A DNA stretch of 64,000 nt. It comes from Candidatus Obscuribacterales bacterium (GTDB lineage: Bacteria; Cyanobacteriota; Vampirovibrionia; Obscuribacterales; Obscuribacteraceae). Positions 26,736 to 35,464 of this stretch are shown piece by piece. A program made the translations under genes and the position numbers. The stretch lies in contig JACKCM010000001.1 in assembly GCA_020634035.1 (NCBI GenBank), positions 124,001 through 188,000 of the forward strand, given 5' to 3'. How positions within the stretch are numbered: position 1 is the stretch's first letter; every line of letters begins with the position of its first letter. The notes below the pieces were generated by a model. It did no database searches and was not told where the DNA came from. It was given only the letters and a program-made list of their open reading frames with translations.

Positions 26736-28373
26736 ATGACACTGGTGCTCTTTGTACTGGTATTAGCCCTGGTATCAGGGTTTATCTACTGGATTTTGAA
26801 GCGAGAACGCTCGAAAGAGAAACGCCGCTTCAACAGCCTTGTGGAAAAGGTGAAAGCCGCCGACGAAGCCGAATCGGCTTCGGACTCGGAGGGTGAAACA
26901 CCGGTTGCCACCGAGGCGATCAAAGTACCTGAATTTACGGCTCAGTGGCGTAAGCAACTGGAGCCGCTTCGAAAAGCGATTGAGCAGCTTGGCTTGACGG
27001 CTGTAGCCGCTCTCACCGCCCGGGACGAACTGGCACGCATCGCCAGTCGTCGCGACGATCGAGAAAGCTCGGTTCGCTGGTCCAGCAACTGGCCTAGCAG
27101 CGATGACCCCGAATCTTCTCGCCGGACTCTGGAAAGCCAGGTCGGCAAAGTACGAGACCTGGAACAGACCAGGGTAGATGAGAACGAAGCCGCCGAAAAG
27201 CGGCAAGCGTCTATCGACCCCGCCCGGGAAGCCTGGGAGAGACTGGCCGCGATCATCGCCAATCTGCCCGCCAAAGAGCTGGACGATGCACCACCCGAGG
27301 TGCGACCGCTGCTCTCTGCTGCCTTGCAGCTTCGCGACTTCTATCGCAAGCCGATAAAGGACATCGCCGAATCCTGCATGAATTTCCAGCCGCATCTGAC
27401 CGCTCCGGAAAAGCCTCGCTACACAATGGCGAAGTTGGGACCGAAGCTGGAGGAGTTCTTCGAAGCTTTGATAGATGCGATGGTGAAAGAGCGCGAAGCA
27501 GCGTCCATCCTGGATGAATGCGGACGCTCCATCTCTTCTCATCGAAACTGGACATCCGAGACATTCAGACCGGAGCCGGCCAAGCCTACCGAAGAAGAGG
27601 TGATTCGTTTCCTCAAGCTCTATCAAGTCTGGTCGGATCAGGGTCTTCCTCTTCTGCGAGAGGTCGACGCCAAGCGCCAGATAGTGAACACCAGAATGCA
27701 GGCAATGGAAGTAGCACTGCAAAAGGTGCACAGGTTCAAGCTTCCTCAAATCGACGTGAACAACGCCGAACCCGAGGTTTTCGCCCTGTATACCGCAGGT
27801 ATGACCTATGTCGGCAAGCTCGAAGAAGCTGTTTCCGGTCGGCGGGAAAAAGCCAAATCCTACCAGGAGGCAAAGAGCGACGGCACCGACGAAAAACCAC
27901 TGACCACCCCTCGCGAAGACGAACTCGCCGATCAGCTCTGGACTCTGGCTCGCAAACTCGGCTATGCCATTGCCCAGAAAAACATCGCCGCAGCCAAGGC
28001 GGATGCCAACCGGCACAACGGCTATTTCGACGAGATTCGCTCTCCAAAACCGGAAAGCGGCGCTTTCGATCTTGAAGCCTATCTCGCTGCCCATGCCGAA
28101 TTTCTCGACAAGACGGCAGAAAGAGAGAAAGAGATCGAGCTGTACAACGCCCAGGTCGAAGTCCTCTCGACAGCGCTGGCCGCTCGTCGCGAAAAGATCA
28201 AAGATCTGGCGGCCTTGCTTGCAGAAGCCGTGGACACCGTCCAGAAAGAGGTCGGTGACACTTGCGGCGATGCCATGAAAGGACGCCTCATCTTCGCCAG
28301 CCGCATCGCCGATGATTACCGGGGCGAAGAGCAGAAACGCTCAGCTGTAACCGGGCCCAGACCCTTCTATTGA
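26736..28373 (+). CDS. Membrane-anchored coiled-coil protein, 545 aa
   Basis: One TM helix (about residues 2-20) followed by a basic stop-transfer segment and some 500 residues of charged, mostly helical sequence with long coiled-coil-like stretches (for example around REKAKSYQEAKS). No known domain. The ATG at 26736 has an ideal AAAGGAGAAGG site; an open frame runs upstream to 26313 but crosses the RNA copy and is chance. By position, after the MoxR-VWA pair and the RNA and in the same composition, it probably belongs to the same system, perhaps as a scaffold at the membrane. Confidence 0.8.
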   Translation: MTLVLFVLVLALVSGFIYWILKRERSKEKRRFNSLVEKVKAADEAESASDSEGETPVATEAIKVPEFTAQWRKQLEPLRKAIEQLGLTAVAALTARDELARIASRRDDRESSVRWSSNWPSSDDPESSRRTLESQVGKVRDLEQTRVDENEAAEKRQASIDPAREAWERLAAIIANLPAKELDDAPPEVRPLLSAALQLRDFYRKPIKDIAESCMNFQPHLTAPEKPRYTMAKLGPKLEEFFEALIDAMVKEREAASILDECGRSISSHRNWTSETFRPEPAKPTEEEVIRFLKLYQVWSDQGLPLLREVDAKRQIVNTRMQAMEVALQKVHRFKLPQIDVNNAEPEVFALYTAGMTYVGKLEEAVSGRREKAKSYQEAKSDGTDEKPLTTPREDELADQLWTLARKLGYAIAQKNIAAAKADANRHNGYFDEIRSPKPESGAFDLEAYLAAHAEFLDKTAEREKEIELYNAQVEVLSTALAARREKIKDLAALLAEAVDTVQKEVGDTCGDAMKGRLIFASRIADDYRGEEQKRSAVTGPRPFY

Positions 28374-28385
28374 TAGGCGCTTTCT

Positions 28386-28404
28386 GAAACCAGCCCCTGG
28401 TTTC
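28386..28404 (+). other. Short hairpin between operon genes
   Basis: GAAACCAG and CTGGTTTC form an 8-bp stem with a 3-base loop, followed by GATTTCC rather than a T-run. It could be a weak terminator or an RNA-stability element after the coiled-coil gene. Confidence 0.4.
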
Positions 28405-28471
28405 GATTTCCTGCAGCTTTGCCAAGCAGCAAACAAGACAAGTTCAAATCTTCCACTAGGAGAACAAGCAC

Positions 28472-29419
28472 ATGTGCATTTCCCTCGCACCAGTCCAGTT
28501 CGGCAAGACCGTCACCGGCATGCATGAGGCGGAGGACGGCTCCCACGTCGTCTTCTACCAGAACGTCGTCGGAGCGCCGACGGCAAAGTCCGCCTCCAGC
28601 ACCACCCGTGGTGGTCGCCGCCGCTCTGCTTCTGCGGCCAAGGGCGCTGCCCTGCCCGGCAACTGGCAGGTGGCTTCCAAAGCCCGGGGCAATGCCCTGG
28701 TGATCCCGCTGGTCACCGGTGATTTCGGGAGCGTGGAGCTCCTGCGTGGTACCGCAGAGACCCCGGACCTGCTTCGGGACATCCGCCGTACCCTGTTGCC
28801 TCCTCAGCGTCGCAGCCGGGGCTCGCGCAGCTTCGGCTCCGACTCCAAGGGCGCTGTCGTGATCGAGCAGTTCGATATCTACACCATCGTCCGTGCCGAA
28901 AATGCCAGCGCCATTCCGAATGCGGTCAAGGCGGTGGAAGCGCGCAAGCGTCCGCCTCTCAACCAGGAGCTTTTCGACGCCCTGGAGAGCTGGTACGGCT
29001 GCCCCTTTGCGGTGGCCTGCTTCAACACCGACGATGACCAGGGCGAATCGAAGCCGATCGCCTTCAAGTACCAGCCGCTCTATCCGGACGTCTTCATGAT
29101 CTACACCCTCGACGGTCATGACGGCGGCGTGCCGGATCTCAACGCCCAGGTCGAACTCGACCACACCGTCTTCGCCAGCACCTGGCGCTCCAAGGCCGAC
29201 GCCGGCAAGACCGTGCGTTACTCCGACGACATCCCGGCCGAGCTCAAGCCCTATGTGCCCGAGCGCGTCGTCGGTCGCAGCCTGCCCGCCGGCACCACCA
29301 TGGTGAACGGCGACATCCTCGTTCCGATCGACAGCGTCGCCGCCGGTCAGTTCGAGGCCTATCGCGTGCTTCCGCCCAACGCGCCGGCTCGCGACGCGGT
29401 GCCGCTGGCCGAAGCCTGA
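28472..29419 (+). CDS. Hypothetical protein, 315 aa
   Basis: Soluble protein of unknown function, with an ACTAGGAGAAC site before the ATG. It starts Met-Cys, and if Met is removed Cys would be N-terminal. Two Arg/Ser/Gly-rich basic patches (near residues 46-53 and 110-120) look flexible and could touch nucleic acid. The remainder is strand-rich, with a conserved-looking WYGCPFAVACFN segment near residue 174. It is part of the GC-rich operon-like run after the coiled-coil gene. No family is proposed. Confidence 0.75.
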   Translation: MCISLAPVQFGKTVTGMHEAEDGSHVVFYQNVVGAPTAKSASSTTRGGRRRSASAAKGAALPGNWQVASKARGNALVIPLVTGDFGSVELLRGTAETPDLLRDIRRTLLPPQRRSRGSRSFGSDSKGAVVIEQFDIYTIVRAENASAIPNAVKAVEARKRPPLNQELFDALESWYGCPFAVACFNTDDDQGESKPIAFKYQPLYPDVFMIYTLDGHDGGVPDLNAQVELDHTVFASTWRSKADAGKTVRYSDDIPAELKPYVPERVVGRSLPAGTTMVNGDILVPIDSVAAGQFEAYRVLPPNAPARDAVPLAEA

Positions 29420-29461
29420 GCAGCTACCGATACAGACAAGACACAGATAAGGTCCAGGCAA

Positions 29462-29842
29462 ATGACCGAAGGCTTTCTTGTAAAACCGGACGCACTGCGG
29501 TGGAATCCACTGCCCGGTACTAACAGACCTCTCTATGTCGACGGGGATCCACAGAAGGGTTTCCTCGAGGTGGAGAGCGTCTACCCGATTGCCGCCATGG
29601 CAGGTACTTTTCACCTGCAGCTCAGCGGTCGACGCGAAGTGGTTGGAGTAGAGGTGGTAAACCACTGCCCTCTTCTTCGTGTCAGGGAGAAAGTTTGCGC
29701 TGCCGTTTCGATAGTCCAGTTCACAACCGTTCTCGACGGTGCCTGGTCAAAAGAGACTGACGTCCGAACGATGCCGGGGTATCTGGCTAGCTTCCAGGCC
29801 TACGGCTACGGATTTCATCTCTTCGGTAACGGCAATAGCTAA
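29462..29842 (+). CDS. Hypothetical protein, 126 aa
   Basis: A small beta-rich protein without recognised domain. The start at 29462 follows GATAAGGTCC. It lies 42 bases after the previous stop and just before a strong terminator, making it the likely last gene of the unit that starts with the MoxR ATPase. The product has a hydrophobic core pattern and two Cys. No membrane segment. Confidence 0.7.
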   Translation: MTEGFLVKPDALRWNPLPGTNRPLYVDGDPQKGFLEVESVYPIAAMAGTFHLQLSGRREVVGVEVVNHCPLLRVREKVCAAVSIVQFTTVLDGAWSKETDVRTMPGYLASFQAYGYGFHLFGNGNS

Positions 29843-29871
29843 CTAAGCAAAAGTTCTGCAAGCGCTTTTCA

Positions 29872-29897
29872 GGACGAGCTCCGGCTCGTCCTTTTTT
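29872..29897 (+). terminator. Intrinsic terminator
   Basis: An 8-bp stem GGACGAGC/GCTCGTCC with a TCCG loop is followed by six Ts. It ends the MoxR-VWA-RNA unit. Confidence 0.9.
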
Positions 29898-29909
29898 AAT
29901 TCAGCTTCT

Positions 29910-29924
29910 ATTATTTATTATAGT
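29910..29924. repeat. ACTAT-N5-ATAGT repeat, copy 4 (left arm ATTAT)
   Basis: ATTAT-TTATT-ATAGT, lying exactly between the plus-strand terminator (ends 29897) and the minus-strand terminator (from 29944). Confidence 0.6.
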
Positions 29925-29943
29925 ATTTCGCGATCGAAGAAAA

Positions 29944-29971
29944 GCAGAAGAGAGGTTGCCCTCTCTTCTGC
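29944..29971 (-). terminator. Intrinsic terminator of minus-strand unit
   Basis: A perfect 12-bp stem (GCAGAAGAGAGG with CCTCTCTTCTGC) and TTGC loop; on the minus strand it is followed by TTTTCTTCG. It ends the unit 31462-29993. Confidence 0.85.
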
Positions 29972-29992
29972 CTGGTTGTGGCGGACCCGATA

Positions 29993-30412
29993 TCAGCAGG
30001 CCGGCATGCAGACGGTGCGCCGATGCGAGCCGCTCGGTCCGTGACTTTCCACCTGGCTGAAGAACAGGCCCTCGGTGGGAACCTCGCCGTCAGCCAGCGA
30101 AACGACCTCGTCCACCGGCACATACTGAGCACCGGTTCCGTCGCCGAGGTCGCGCAGGACACAGGCCATCGGACGCGCCGACCGGACACCGGGGCGTGCC
30201 GTCATGCGAGCCGGGGTGCAGACCGTGCGAGAGTGCGAACCGCTCGGTCCATGACGCTCGGTGCGGCAATGGAACAGGCCGGTGACCGGCTGCTCGCCTT
30301 CATTCAGCCGCGGCACTTCGCTGACCGGCACATACTGCTTGCCGGTGCCGTCGCCCAGGTCACGCAGAACACAGGACATCTGCCGGGGTTCGTTGCTTGC
30401 GATCATGGTCAT
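29993..30412 (-). CDS. Internally duplicated protein, two ~57-residue repeats
   Basis: A 139-aa protein built from two copies of one module (about residues 12-68 and 82-139). Each begins with CVLRDLGDGTG and QYVPV, continues with a variable stretch ending in GLF, and closes with HGPSGSH and RTVC.PA. Conserved Cys and His residues in each copy could bind a metal, but no known fold is recognised. The DNA repeats are also similar, so the duplication is fairly recent or conserved. It is downstream of the 130-aa gene at 30467 on the same strand. Start at 30412 is the first ATG; MTMIASN. Confidence 0.7.
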   Translation of the reverse strand: MTMIASNEPRQMSCVLRDLGDGTGKQYVPVSEVPRLNEGEQPVTGLFHCRTERHGPSGSHSRTVCTPARMTARPGVRSARPMACVLRDLGDGTGAQYVPVDEVVSLADGEVPTEGLFFSQVESHGPSGSHRRTVCMPAC

Positions 30413-30466
30413 AGTGATTTTCCTTCGCTTTCTGTGAGTACAGACTGTTGATTGAACTGAATCGAA

Positions 30467-30859
30467 TCAGGCGAAGCTGAGGCTATCGGCGAATGCCGAG
30501 ACCTCTGCCGCCTGCCTGCGGTGTCGAAGATAAGTCCCGACCCATTCCTGAATCAGGGCTTCCGCCTCCGAAACCTCCATCACACCCGCACCGAAATCGA
30601 CCTCGCCTTCGGCCAGGTCGGTCTTACGCGGGTAGTCCATGCTGTAGAGCGCAATCAGATTGCGCTCGTTTTCCTCATCCTCCTGGCTCGGGTAGACCTC
30701 GAGAGTCACCTTGCTGCCTCGCCCCCGGAAGTAGATGAACTCTCCTCCTTCGGCAAGGGTGGCAGTGAACTGCACCGGAACACGCCCCCAGGGACCGGTC
30801 AATTCTGAAAACCAGCCCGTGGCAGCCAGATCCGAAGATTGAAATTTCTCAGTGCTCAT
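30467..30859 (-). CDS. Hypothetical protein, 130 aa
   Basis: Soluble acidic protein of unknown function. The N-terminal half is strand-rich (PVQFTATLAEGGEFIYFRG), the C-terminal half helical. A GAAAGAACAATA leader precedes the ATG, with only a weak Shine-Dalgarno match. It lies 42 bases after the isochorismatase-like gene and 54 bases before the duplicated-repeat gene, so the three form one minus-strand operon. Confidence 0.7.
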   Translation of the reverse strand: MSTEKFQSSDLAATGWFSELTGPWGRVPVQFTATLAEGGEFIYFRGRGSKVTLEVYPSQEDEENERNLIALYSMDYPRKTDLAEGEVDFGAGVMEVSEAEALIQEWVGTYLRHRRQAAEVSAFADSLSFA

Positions 30860-30901
30860 TATTGTTCTTTCTTTCTGAGAGAAACGGTGGTAAGGAACAG
30901 G

Positions 30902-31462
30902 TTAGTTAGCGAGCACGGTATCCAGGCTGGTGTGCCTGACGACCTTGCTCTGACGGAACTGCGACCAGGGTAAGTGGGTTTCGCAGTTACAGGCCTCGCG
31001 AACGACATTGATGCTGCTGCCGGGGAAGCGCTTGGATAGCCCGGTGACAGTATCAAGGACACATTCATGGGTGTTGACCCCACAGGCGAAGAAGCGTCCG
31101 GCAGGAAGTTCCCGACGACGAACAACCTCTTCTACCTCGGCAGAGCCGTCCCAGGTGCGCTTGCTCTTAATAGAGCAGAGAGACTCTCCAGCCGCACCGG
31201 CTTCCTCGACCACTTGCATGAGTCGAGGGAGAGTCTCTCCCCAGCCACGATGCTCCAGGAAGACAACCGCCAGGTTGTTAGCCAGAGCCCATCGCAGCAA
31301 CTGCACAGCACCGTCGACAGTGGTCTCTCGACGAGTAGCCGGAAAAAACACTTGCATGTCCACCACCACCAGAGTCGCCTTTGCAGGGACAATCACCGAT
31401 GGAGCGGACGAGGCAAAGTCGGGGTGGGAGAGCCTCCACCTCAAGTCTTCGTAGAGCAACAT
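30902..31462 (-). CDS. Isochorismatase-like cysteine hydrolase (nicotinamidase-related)
   Basis: A 187-aa hydrolase with the Asp-Lys-Cys triad of the family: Asp35 in VVVDMQ, a lysine in SIKSKRTWDG (99 or 101) and Cys134 in GVNTHECV. Members hydrolyse nicotinamide, isochorismate, N-carbamoyl or similar compounds. I start at 31462, preceded by AGCGAGGTAG; the frame extends to 31552 without support. Given Nudix, nucleoside hydrolase and NAD kinase genes nearby, an NAD-related amide is an attractive substrate, but the binding residues specific for nicotinamide cannot be judged by eye. Confidence 0.8.
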   Translation of the reverse strand: MLLYEDLRWRLSHPDFASSAPSVIVPAKATLVVVDMQVFFPATRRETTVDGAVQLLRWALANNLAVVFLEHRGWGETLPRLMQVVEEAGAAGESLCSIKSKRTWDGSAEVEEVVRRRELPAGRFFACGVNTHECVLDTVTGLSKRFPGSSINVVREACNCETHLPWSQFRQSKVVRHTSLDTVLAN

Positions 31463-32134
31463 TTCTACCTCGCTTTCAGAGATTTGAACTCGGCAAAAAA
31501 GCTTCTCCCTCCCAGTTTCACTGCACACTTTCGACGAACCGGTCCAGAACAAAACACCGTGGTGTCTGTTTGGAGCGGCACTGAAAGCAATGCAGATGTT
31601 TGTTGCTGGAAATCGACCTCAGAGTCGAAAAGAGAAAAGATAAATTCAGTCTAGAGAAAAAACTTCAAGATAAGCAATCGGAACATATTTGTCTCTATAG
31701 AACAGCAAAGTAATAAAAGTCAGTACAGGCAAGGATTTATAGACTCCGGCCTGACAAGAGCAATATCACTAGACTGAGATTTAATACTCTCAGCGGTATC
31801 AAGAAGCTAGCGCAGCTTCACCCAGCGATATCGCCAGGAGTAGAAAGTCAAGATTAAGCCGAATCCGAGAGCCTTTCCGAGATTCCATCAAAGTAACAGG
31901 TAACGAACTCTTATTGTTCATGAAGAGTAAATGAAAAGAACTGCGTAACAGAGGTTTCGAAGAGCAATATAGAACAGCTAAGTTGATGTCATACCCTTTT
32001 TCCCTGATTCTGTCGGTAACAACCAAAACCTCCTTCTGATTTTCTCGTTTTCGAATTGTCCTGAGTTCTCTTTTCTGGAGAACCCGGGCAAGACTCACAT
32101 TTTCCCGAAGCCTGAAGAAAGAAGAACAATAATA
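31463..32134. other. Divergent intergenic region, no gene supported
   Basis: This 672-bp, A/T-rich gap lies between the isochorismatase-like and cytidine-deaminase genes. A 99-codon minus frame (31799-32098) lacks a ribosome-binding site and reads as chance. No repeat copy was found. Confidence 0.5.
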
Positions 32135-33010
32135 ATGACAAAGCCCCTCGGGACCCTCGTGACCGTCGAGTCACTCAAGACAGAAGATGACGCCTTCGAA
32201 CTTGTCCAGGCCGCCTGGAATGCCGCCGACTTTGCTGCTTGCCATCGCTCCAACTTTCCGGTCGGATCTGCGGTGCTGGCATACAAAGAAAACGTCGGCT
32301 TCCAGATTTTCTCCGGCTGCAATGTCGAGAATCGCTTCTTCCCTGCAACAATTTGTGCCGAGCGCAATGCCGTGACCACTGCCATCGCCCGTGGTTACAA
32401 CAGCATCCTCAAGGTCGCGATCGCGTGCAAGAAAATTCCCGGCGGAAACTCCTGCGGACTCTGTCGGCAGGTCCTGACCGAATGGGGATTGGATGCGGTC
32501 GTCTACAACGTGGTCGACAGCGATCTCAATGTCCGACGATTTCAGGTCAAAGACCTGCTGCCGGCAGCCCCTGGCCCGGTCAGAAACTATCCCGGTCTGG
32601 AAAAGGCCGAGCGAACGCTGATCCGCAAACTTCTGGACCGCAAAAGACACTGCCACACACCCTACTCCGGTCAAGTGGCCACGGCTGTCTTCAGCGCCTG
32701 CAATGAAGGCGGACGGCGGCGAAACTTTTATGGTGTTACCGACGACAACGCCAGTTACGGCGGCTCCACCAGTGCAGAAGTAGCAGCAATGACCGCGGCC
32801 AGAAGCAACGGTTATGTCTACGATGCACGTCTGATGGTGAACTGCGGGACTGATTTGAAAGGTCCCAATCCCCTCGACGGTGAGAGCCTGCAGAAGCTTC
32901 GAGAATTCGGCCCGAACGTCCCGACCACCCTGGTCAACGACTTCGGCGACACAGTTTACACCAGTCTGGCCGAGCTTTTGCCGGACTCATTCGGCCCCGA
33001 TTCTCTCTAA
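32135..33010 (+). CDS. Cytidine deaminase, two-domain form with degenerate second domain
   Basis: A 291-aa zinc deaminase that converts cytidine/deoxycytidine to uridine/deoxyuridine. The first domain has the catalytic CAE (Cys74, Glu76) and SCGLC (Cys107, Cys110) zinc motifs. The second domain (about 170-290) keeps the overall pattern but has TSAEVAA where CAE is expected and no second Cys pair, so it is catalytically dead, as in the two-domain E. coli and plant enzymes. An AAGAAAGAAG leader precedes the ATG. It is followed after 28 bases by the 129-aa gene. Confidence 0.88.
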   Translation: MTKPLGTLVTVESLKTEDDAFELVQAAWNAADFAACHRSNFPVGSAVLAYKENVGFQIFSGCNVENRFFPATICAERNAVTTAIARGYNSILKVAIACKKIPGGNSCGLCRQVLTEWGLDAVVYNVVDSDLNVRRFQVKDLLPAAPGPVRNYPGLEKAERTLIRKLLDRKRHCHTPYSGQVATAVFSACNEGGRRRNFYGVTDDNASYGGSTSAEVAAMTAARSNGYVYDARLMVNCGTDLKGPNPLDGESLQKLREFGPNVPTTLVNDFGDTVYTSLAELLPDSFGPDSL

Positions 33011-33038
33011 ATCCAACCTCAACGAAACGGAAGATTGC

Positions 33039-33428
33039 ATGACTGAAAGTGCGAACCAGAGCGAGCAGCTCGACGAAACGCAAGCCAGCCCCGAAGCGGC
33101 ACGAACCCAACTTCTGGCACTGCGGGGCAAGGCAGAGATGCTGGTCTTGCAGGGAGCAAGGGCGCTGGAGCTTCTCTGTCACGGGCGCTATCAAAACAGC
33201 CTGCGCTTCGAGACTCCCAACGCCCCGAAACTGATCGCCGACAACACGGCACGGCTCACGACACTGGCTGGTGAGCTGGAGAATCAGGCTGCCGTTCTTT
33301 CCGAGGCGGTCTCGTCCTATGACGGACCCGTCGATGAGCTTCTCAAGGAAGAGATCGAAGATCACATCGCTCGCCAGGTCCACTTCGCCCGCATCGTCGG
33401 CAAGTGGCGCGGAGAGCTGGAGCGCTAG
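33039..33428 (+). CDS. Helical hypothetical protein, 129 aa
   Basis: Starts at 33039 with an AACGGAAG site. The product is mostly alpha-helical and charged, with two long helices (residues 20-48 and 65-128) likely to form a coiled coil. Unknown function; cotranscribed with the cytidine deaminase and closed by a strong terminator. Confidence 0.7.
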   Translation: MTESANQSEQLDETQASPEAARTQLLALRGKAEMLVLQGARALELLCHGRYQNSLRFETPNAPKLIADNTARLTTLAGELENQAAVLSEAVSSYDGPVDELLKEEIEDHIARQVHFARIVGKWRGELER

Positions 33429-33480
33429 ATACAGGAGCGTTCCTGATAGCTAGCGCTTCGACTGTGAACTGAGTGTTTTT

Positions 33481-33519
33481 GATCCGGACTGGAACTCTCC
33501 AGACCCCGGATCTTTTTTT
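33481..33519 (+). terminator. Intrinsic terminator
   Basis: GATCCGG at 33481-33487 pairs with CCGGATC at 33506-33512, an inner CTGGA/TCCAG pair extends the stem, and seven Ts follow. It ends the cytidine-deaminase unit. Confidence 0.88.
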
Positions 33520-33532
33520 AAATCGTCATTAT

Positions 33533-33547
33533 ACTATCTGTTATAGT
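33533..33547. repeat. ACTAT-N5-ATAGT repeat, copy 5 (perfect)
   Basis: ACTAT-CTGTT-ATAGT, again between two facing terminators (33519 on plus, 33567 on minus). Confidence 0.65.
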
Positions 33548-33566
33548 TTTTTCGAGCAAAAAAAAT

Positions 33567-33593
33567 GATGGCTGCCCGGAGGGGGCAGCCATC
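33567..33593 (-). terminator. Intrinsic terminator of EEP gene
   Basis: An 11-bp stem GATGGCTGCCC/GGGCAGCCATC with a 5-base loop; on the minus strand a run of eight Ts follows after one A. Confidence 0.88.
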
Positions 33594-33669
33594 AAGGTGA
33601 GGAAGCAGGCGGTTAAGCCCTTTCCCTCGCAGCAGTCAAGCCTCGCTATGCTTCGGCTTCACTGAAGGC

Positions 33670-34668
33670 TTAGTGCTCATCCAGGATGAACTCCGCCACC
33701 ACCGCCGCATGGTCCGAGCCCGGGTACTTGTCGTCCGTCGCGAAGGCGATCGACTCGTCCTTGAGGGTCTCGTTGAGCACATGGGTGGTGTTGGTGTAGT
33801 AGTGGAGCAGAGCCTGGGAGATCATCAGGTGGTCGAACATGCGCCCCTGCCCATGATGCAGGATGGAATAGCGCGCGTCGCCGGCCACCGAAGTCTCGCA
33901 GGGGATGAGCTCCCGGGGGATAAGGTCCGGGTTGCCGTGCTCTTCGACCATGCCGCGAATCATCTTCACGGGCACCTCGTCGAAGTCAGCGTTGAAGTCG
34001 CCGCAGACGACCACGAGAGACTCGATGTCCTTGTCGAACAGAGTGTCGACGAAGGCACGGGTCTCGGCCGCCTGACCGACACGCTTCATCGAGGACAGGA
34101 AAGCGCCCTCGCCGGCAGCAGCGTTGTTCGCCCAGGTGAAGCGGTCAACCTTCCCGCCCGGGATGGGCGTGGGAAGCTTGGACTTCAGATGGACGTTCAC
34201 CACGTTCAGGATCTGACCGTCGGGCAGCTCGATCTCCACGTGGAGGATCGGGCGTTCCCAGGTCACCGGCTCTGCCTTTGCCTGCGGCGGGTTGGCCGTC
34301 TGCATCTGGTAGACCGGAGAAGGGAAGTAGTCGTGCAGAATCTGCCGACTGGACTTGATGGGGAACCTCGAAAGGACCACCAGGTTGCGGTAGACCATGG
34401 CCGACTTGCTCTTGGGCGAAGCCGTGGTGTGGGCCATGTGGAACTTCTCGTAGCGCGTCCCCTTAAGGAGTTCCCGGAGAGCTTCCAGTTGGTACGAACG
34501 ACCAACCTTCTGCCCGTGCACCTCCTGGAGGCAGATCACGTCTGCCCGCAGTCGGTGAAGCTGAGGACTGAGAACGGCGATACGCTCGGCGAGCGTCGGG
34601 CGCGCGTTCGGGTCCTTCGGCATGTCCAGGTTCTCAACGTTAAAGGTCGCAATTCTAAGCGTAGTCAT
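33670..34668 (-). CDS. Endonuclease/exonuclease/phosphatase (EEP) family protein
   Basis: A 332-aa metal-dependent phosphodiesterase-fold protein. The family signatures are in order: ATFNVEN (Asn10), LQEV (Glu49), a central strand with VNVHLKS, GDFNADFDE with the catalytic Asp/Asn, and the C-terminal GSDHAAV with the catalytic His. Substrates in this superfamily range from DNA and RNA to phosphoinositides and sphingomyelin. No signal peptide, so it is cytoplasmic. Strongly C/G-ending codons place it in the GC-rich group. The ATG at 34668 follows AAGGAGATG, a perfect site. Monocistronic. Confidence 0.9.
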   Translation of the reverse strand: MTTLRIATFNVENLDMPKDPNARPTLAERIAVLSPQLHRLRADVICLQEVHGQKVGRSYQLEALRELLKGTRYEKFHMAHTTASPKSKSAMVYRNLVVLSRFPIKSSRQILHDYFPSPVYQMQTANPPQAKAEPVTWERPILHVEIELPDGQILNVVNVHLKSKLPTPIPGGKVDRFTWANNAAAGEGAFLSSMKRVGQAAETRAFVDTLFDKDIESLVVVCGDFNADFDEVPVKMIRGMVEEHGNPDLIPRELIPCETSVAGDARYSILHHGQGRMFDHLMISQALLHYYTNTTHVLNETLKDESIAFATDDKYPGSDHAAVVAEFILDEH

Positions 34669-35328
34669 GATTCATCTCCTTAAGCTAAGATTTGCTAGCT
34701 CCCTATCAATCAAGAATCTGGCCTACGACACAACTCACCCGACCGGAAGGTCAGATGAAAAAGCCATTGATTGAAGCAGAAAGCTGGTTTTGGTTAAAGG
34801 TTGCCCTTCCCGTGTCGTTTGGTTTTGAAAGACATACCTTTTGCTACCAGAAGCTATATTTAGATAACAATATGGATCTTGAATCAAGATCTATTTAGCG
34901 AAGTTAGCAGACCGGCTTAATCTTGCTCCTCGCTGACCAGCAAAACCATTGCGGCGCTTGACAAGCTAGCACAAACCCAGCCGGACAATCACCCCAGACT
35001 ACCCCAATATTAAGTCCTCGCTAAGTTGGCCAGCCCGTTTAATCTAAGCCCAATTTCTTCTATTACTCACTCAGGAAAATTGGCGATTTGTGATTCGCCG
35101 GTCGCTATCAGTTTTTGGCTTTTGGTTTTTCGTCTTTTGTCTTTCGCCTTTTGATCACATGCATGATCATTGCCTGATCGCTGGCAACTTCTTTGTTGCA
35201 AACCTAAATTCGAAGGCTCAGGACAAAACATCAGCCATGACCCAACCAACATTCGGCTTGACTCGACCAACATTGAATCGCGCCCAGCTCAAGAATTTCG
35301 TCTCAAATTTCCTGAGCTCTAGCAATTT
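34669..35328. other. Intergenic region, no gene supported
   Basis: An A/T-rich gap of about 660 bp. A T/G-rich low-complexity tract with repeated TTTTGG/TTTTCG words lies at 35107-35152. A 68-codon plus frame at 34692-34898 lacks a convincing start site. Confidence 0.5.
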
Positions 35329-35343
35329 ACTGCGCCTTATAGT
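35329..35343. repeat. ACTAT-N5-ATAGT repeat, copy 6 (left arm ACTGC)
   Basis: ACTGC-GCCTT-ATAGT, 23 bases outside the minus-strand terminator at 35366. The left arm is degenerate in the same way as the copy at 57347. Confidence 0.5.
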
Positions 35344-35365
35344 TATTTCTCTACAAAGGAAAGAA

Positions 35366-35418
35366 AACGGGAGACGCCACGATCAAGGATCAACGATCCA
35401 TGATGGCGACCTCCCGTT
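35366..35418 (-). terminator. Intrinsic terminator, minus strand
   Basis: AACGGGAG (35366-35373) pairs with CTCCCGTT (35411-35418), CGCCA with TGGCG inside it, and GGATC/GATCC at the tip. On the minus strand TTCTTTCC follows. Confidence 0.7.
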
Positions 35419-35464
35419 CTCGTATCCGGACAAATCAAATCTAATTGAATCGAATCAATTCACC

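Noticed and set aside
31799..32098. 99-codon minus-strand frame between isochorismatase and cytidine deaminase genes
   Set aside because: No ribosome-binding site, skewed composition and no domain.
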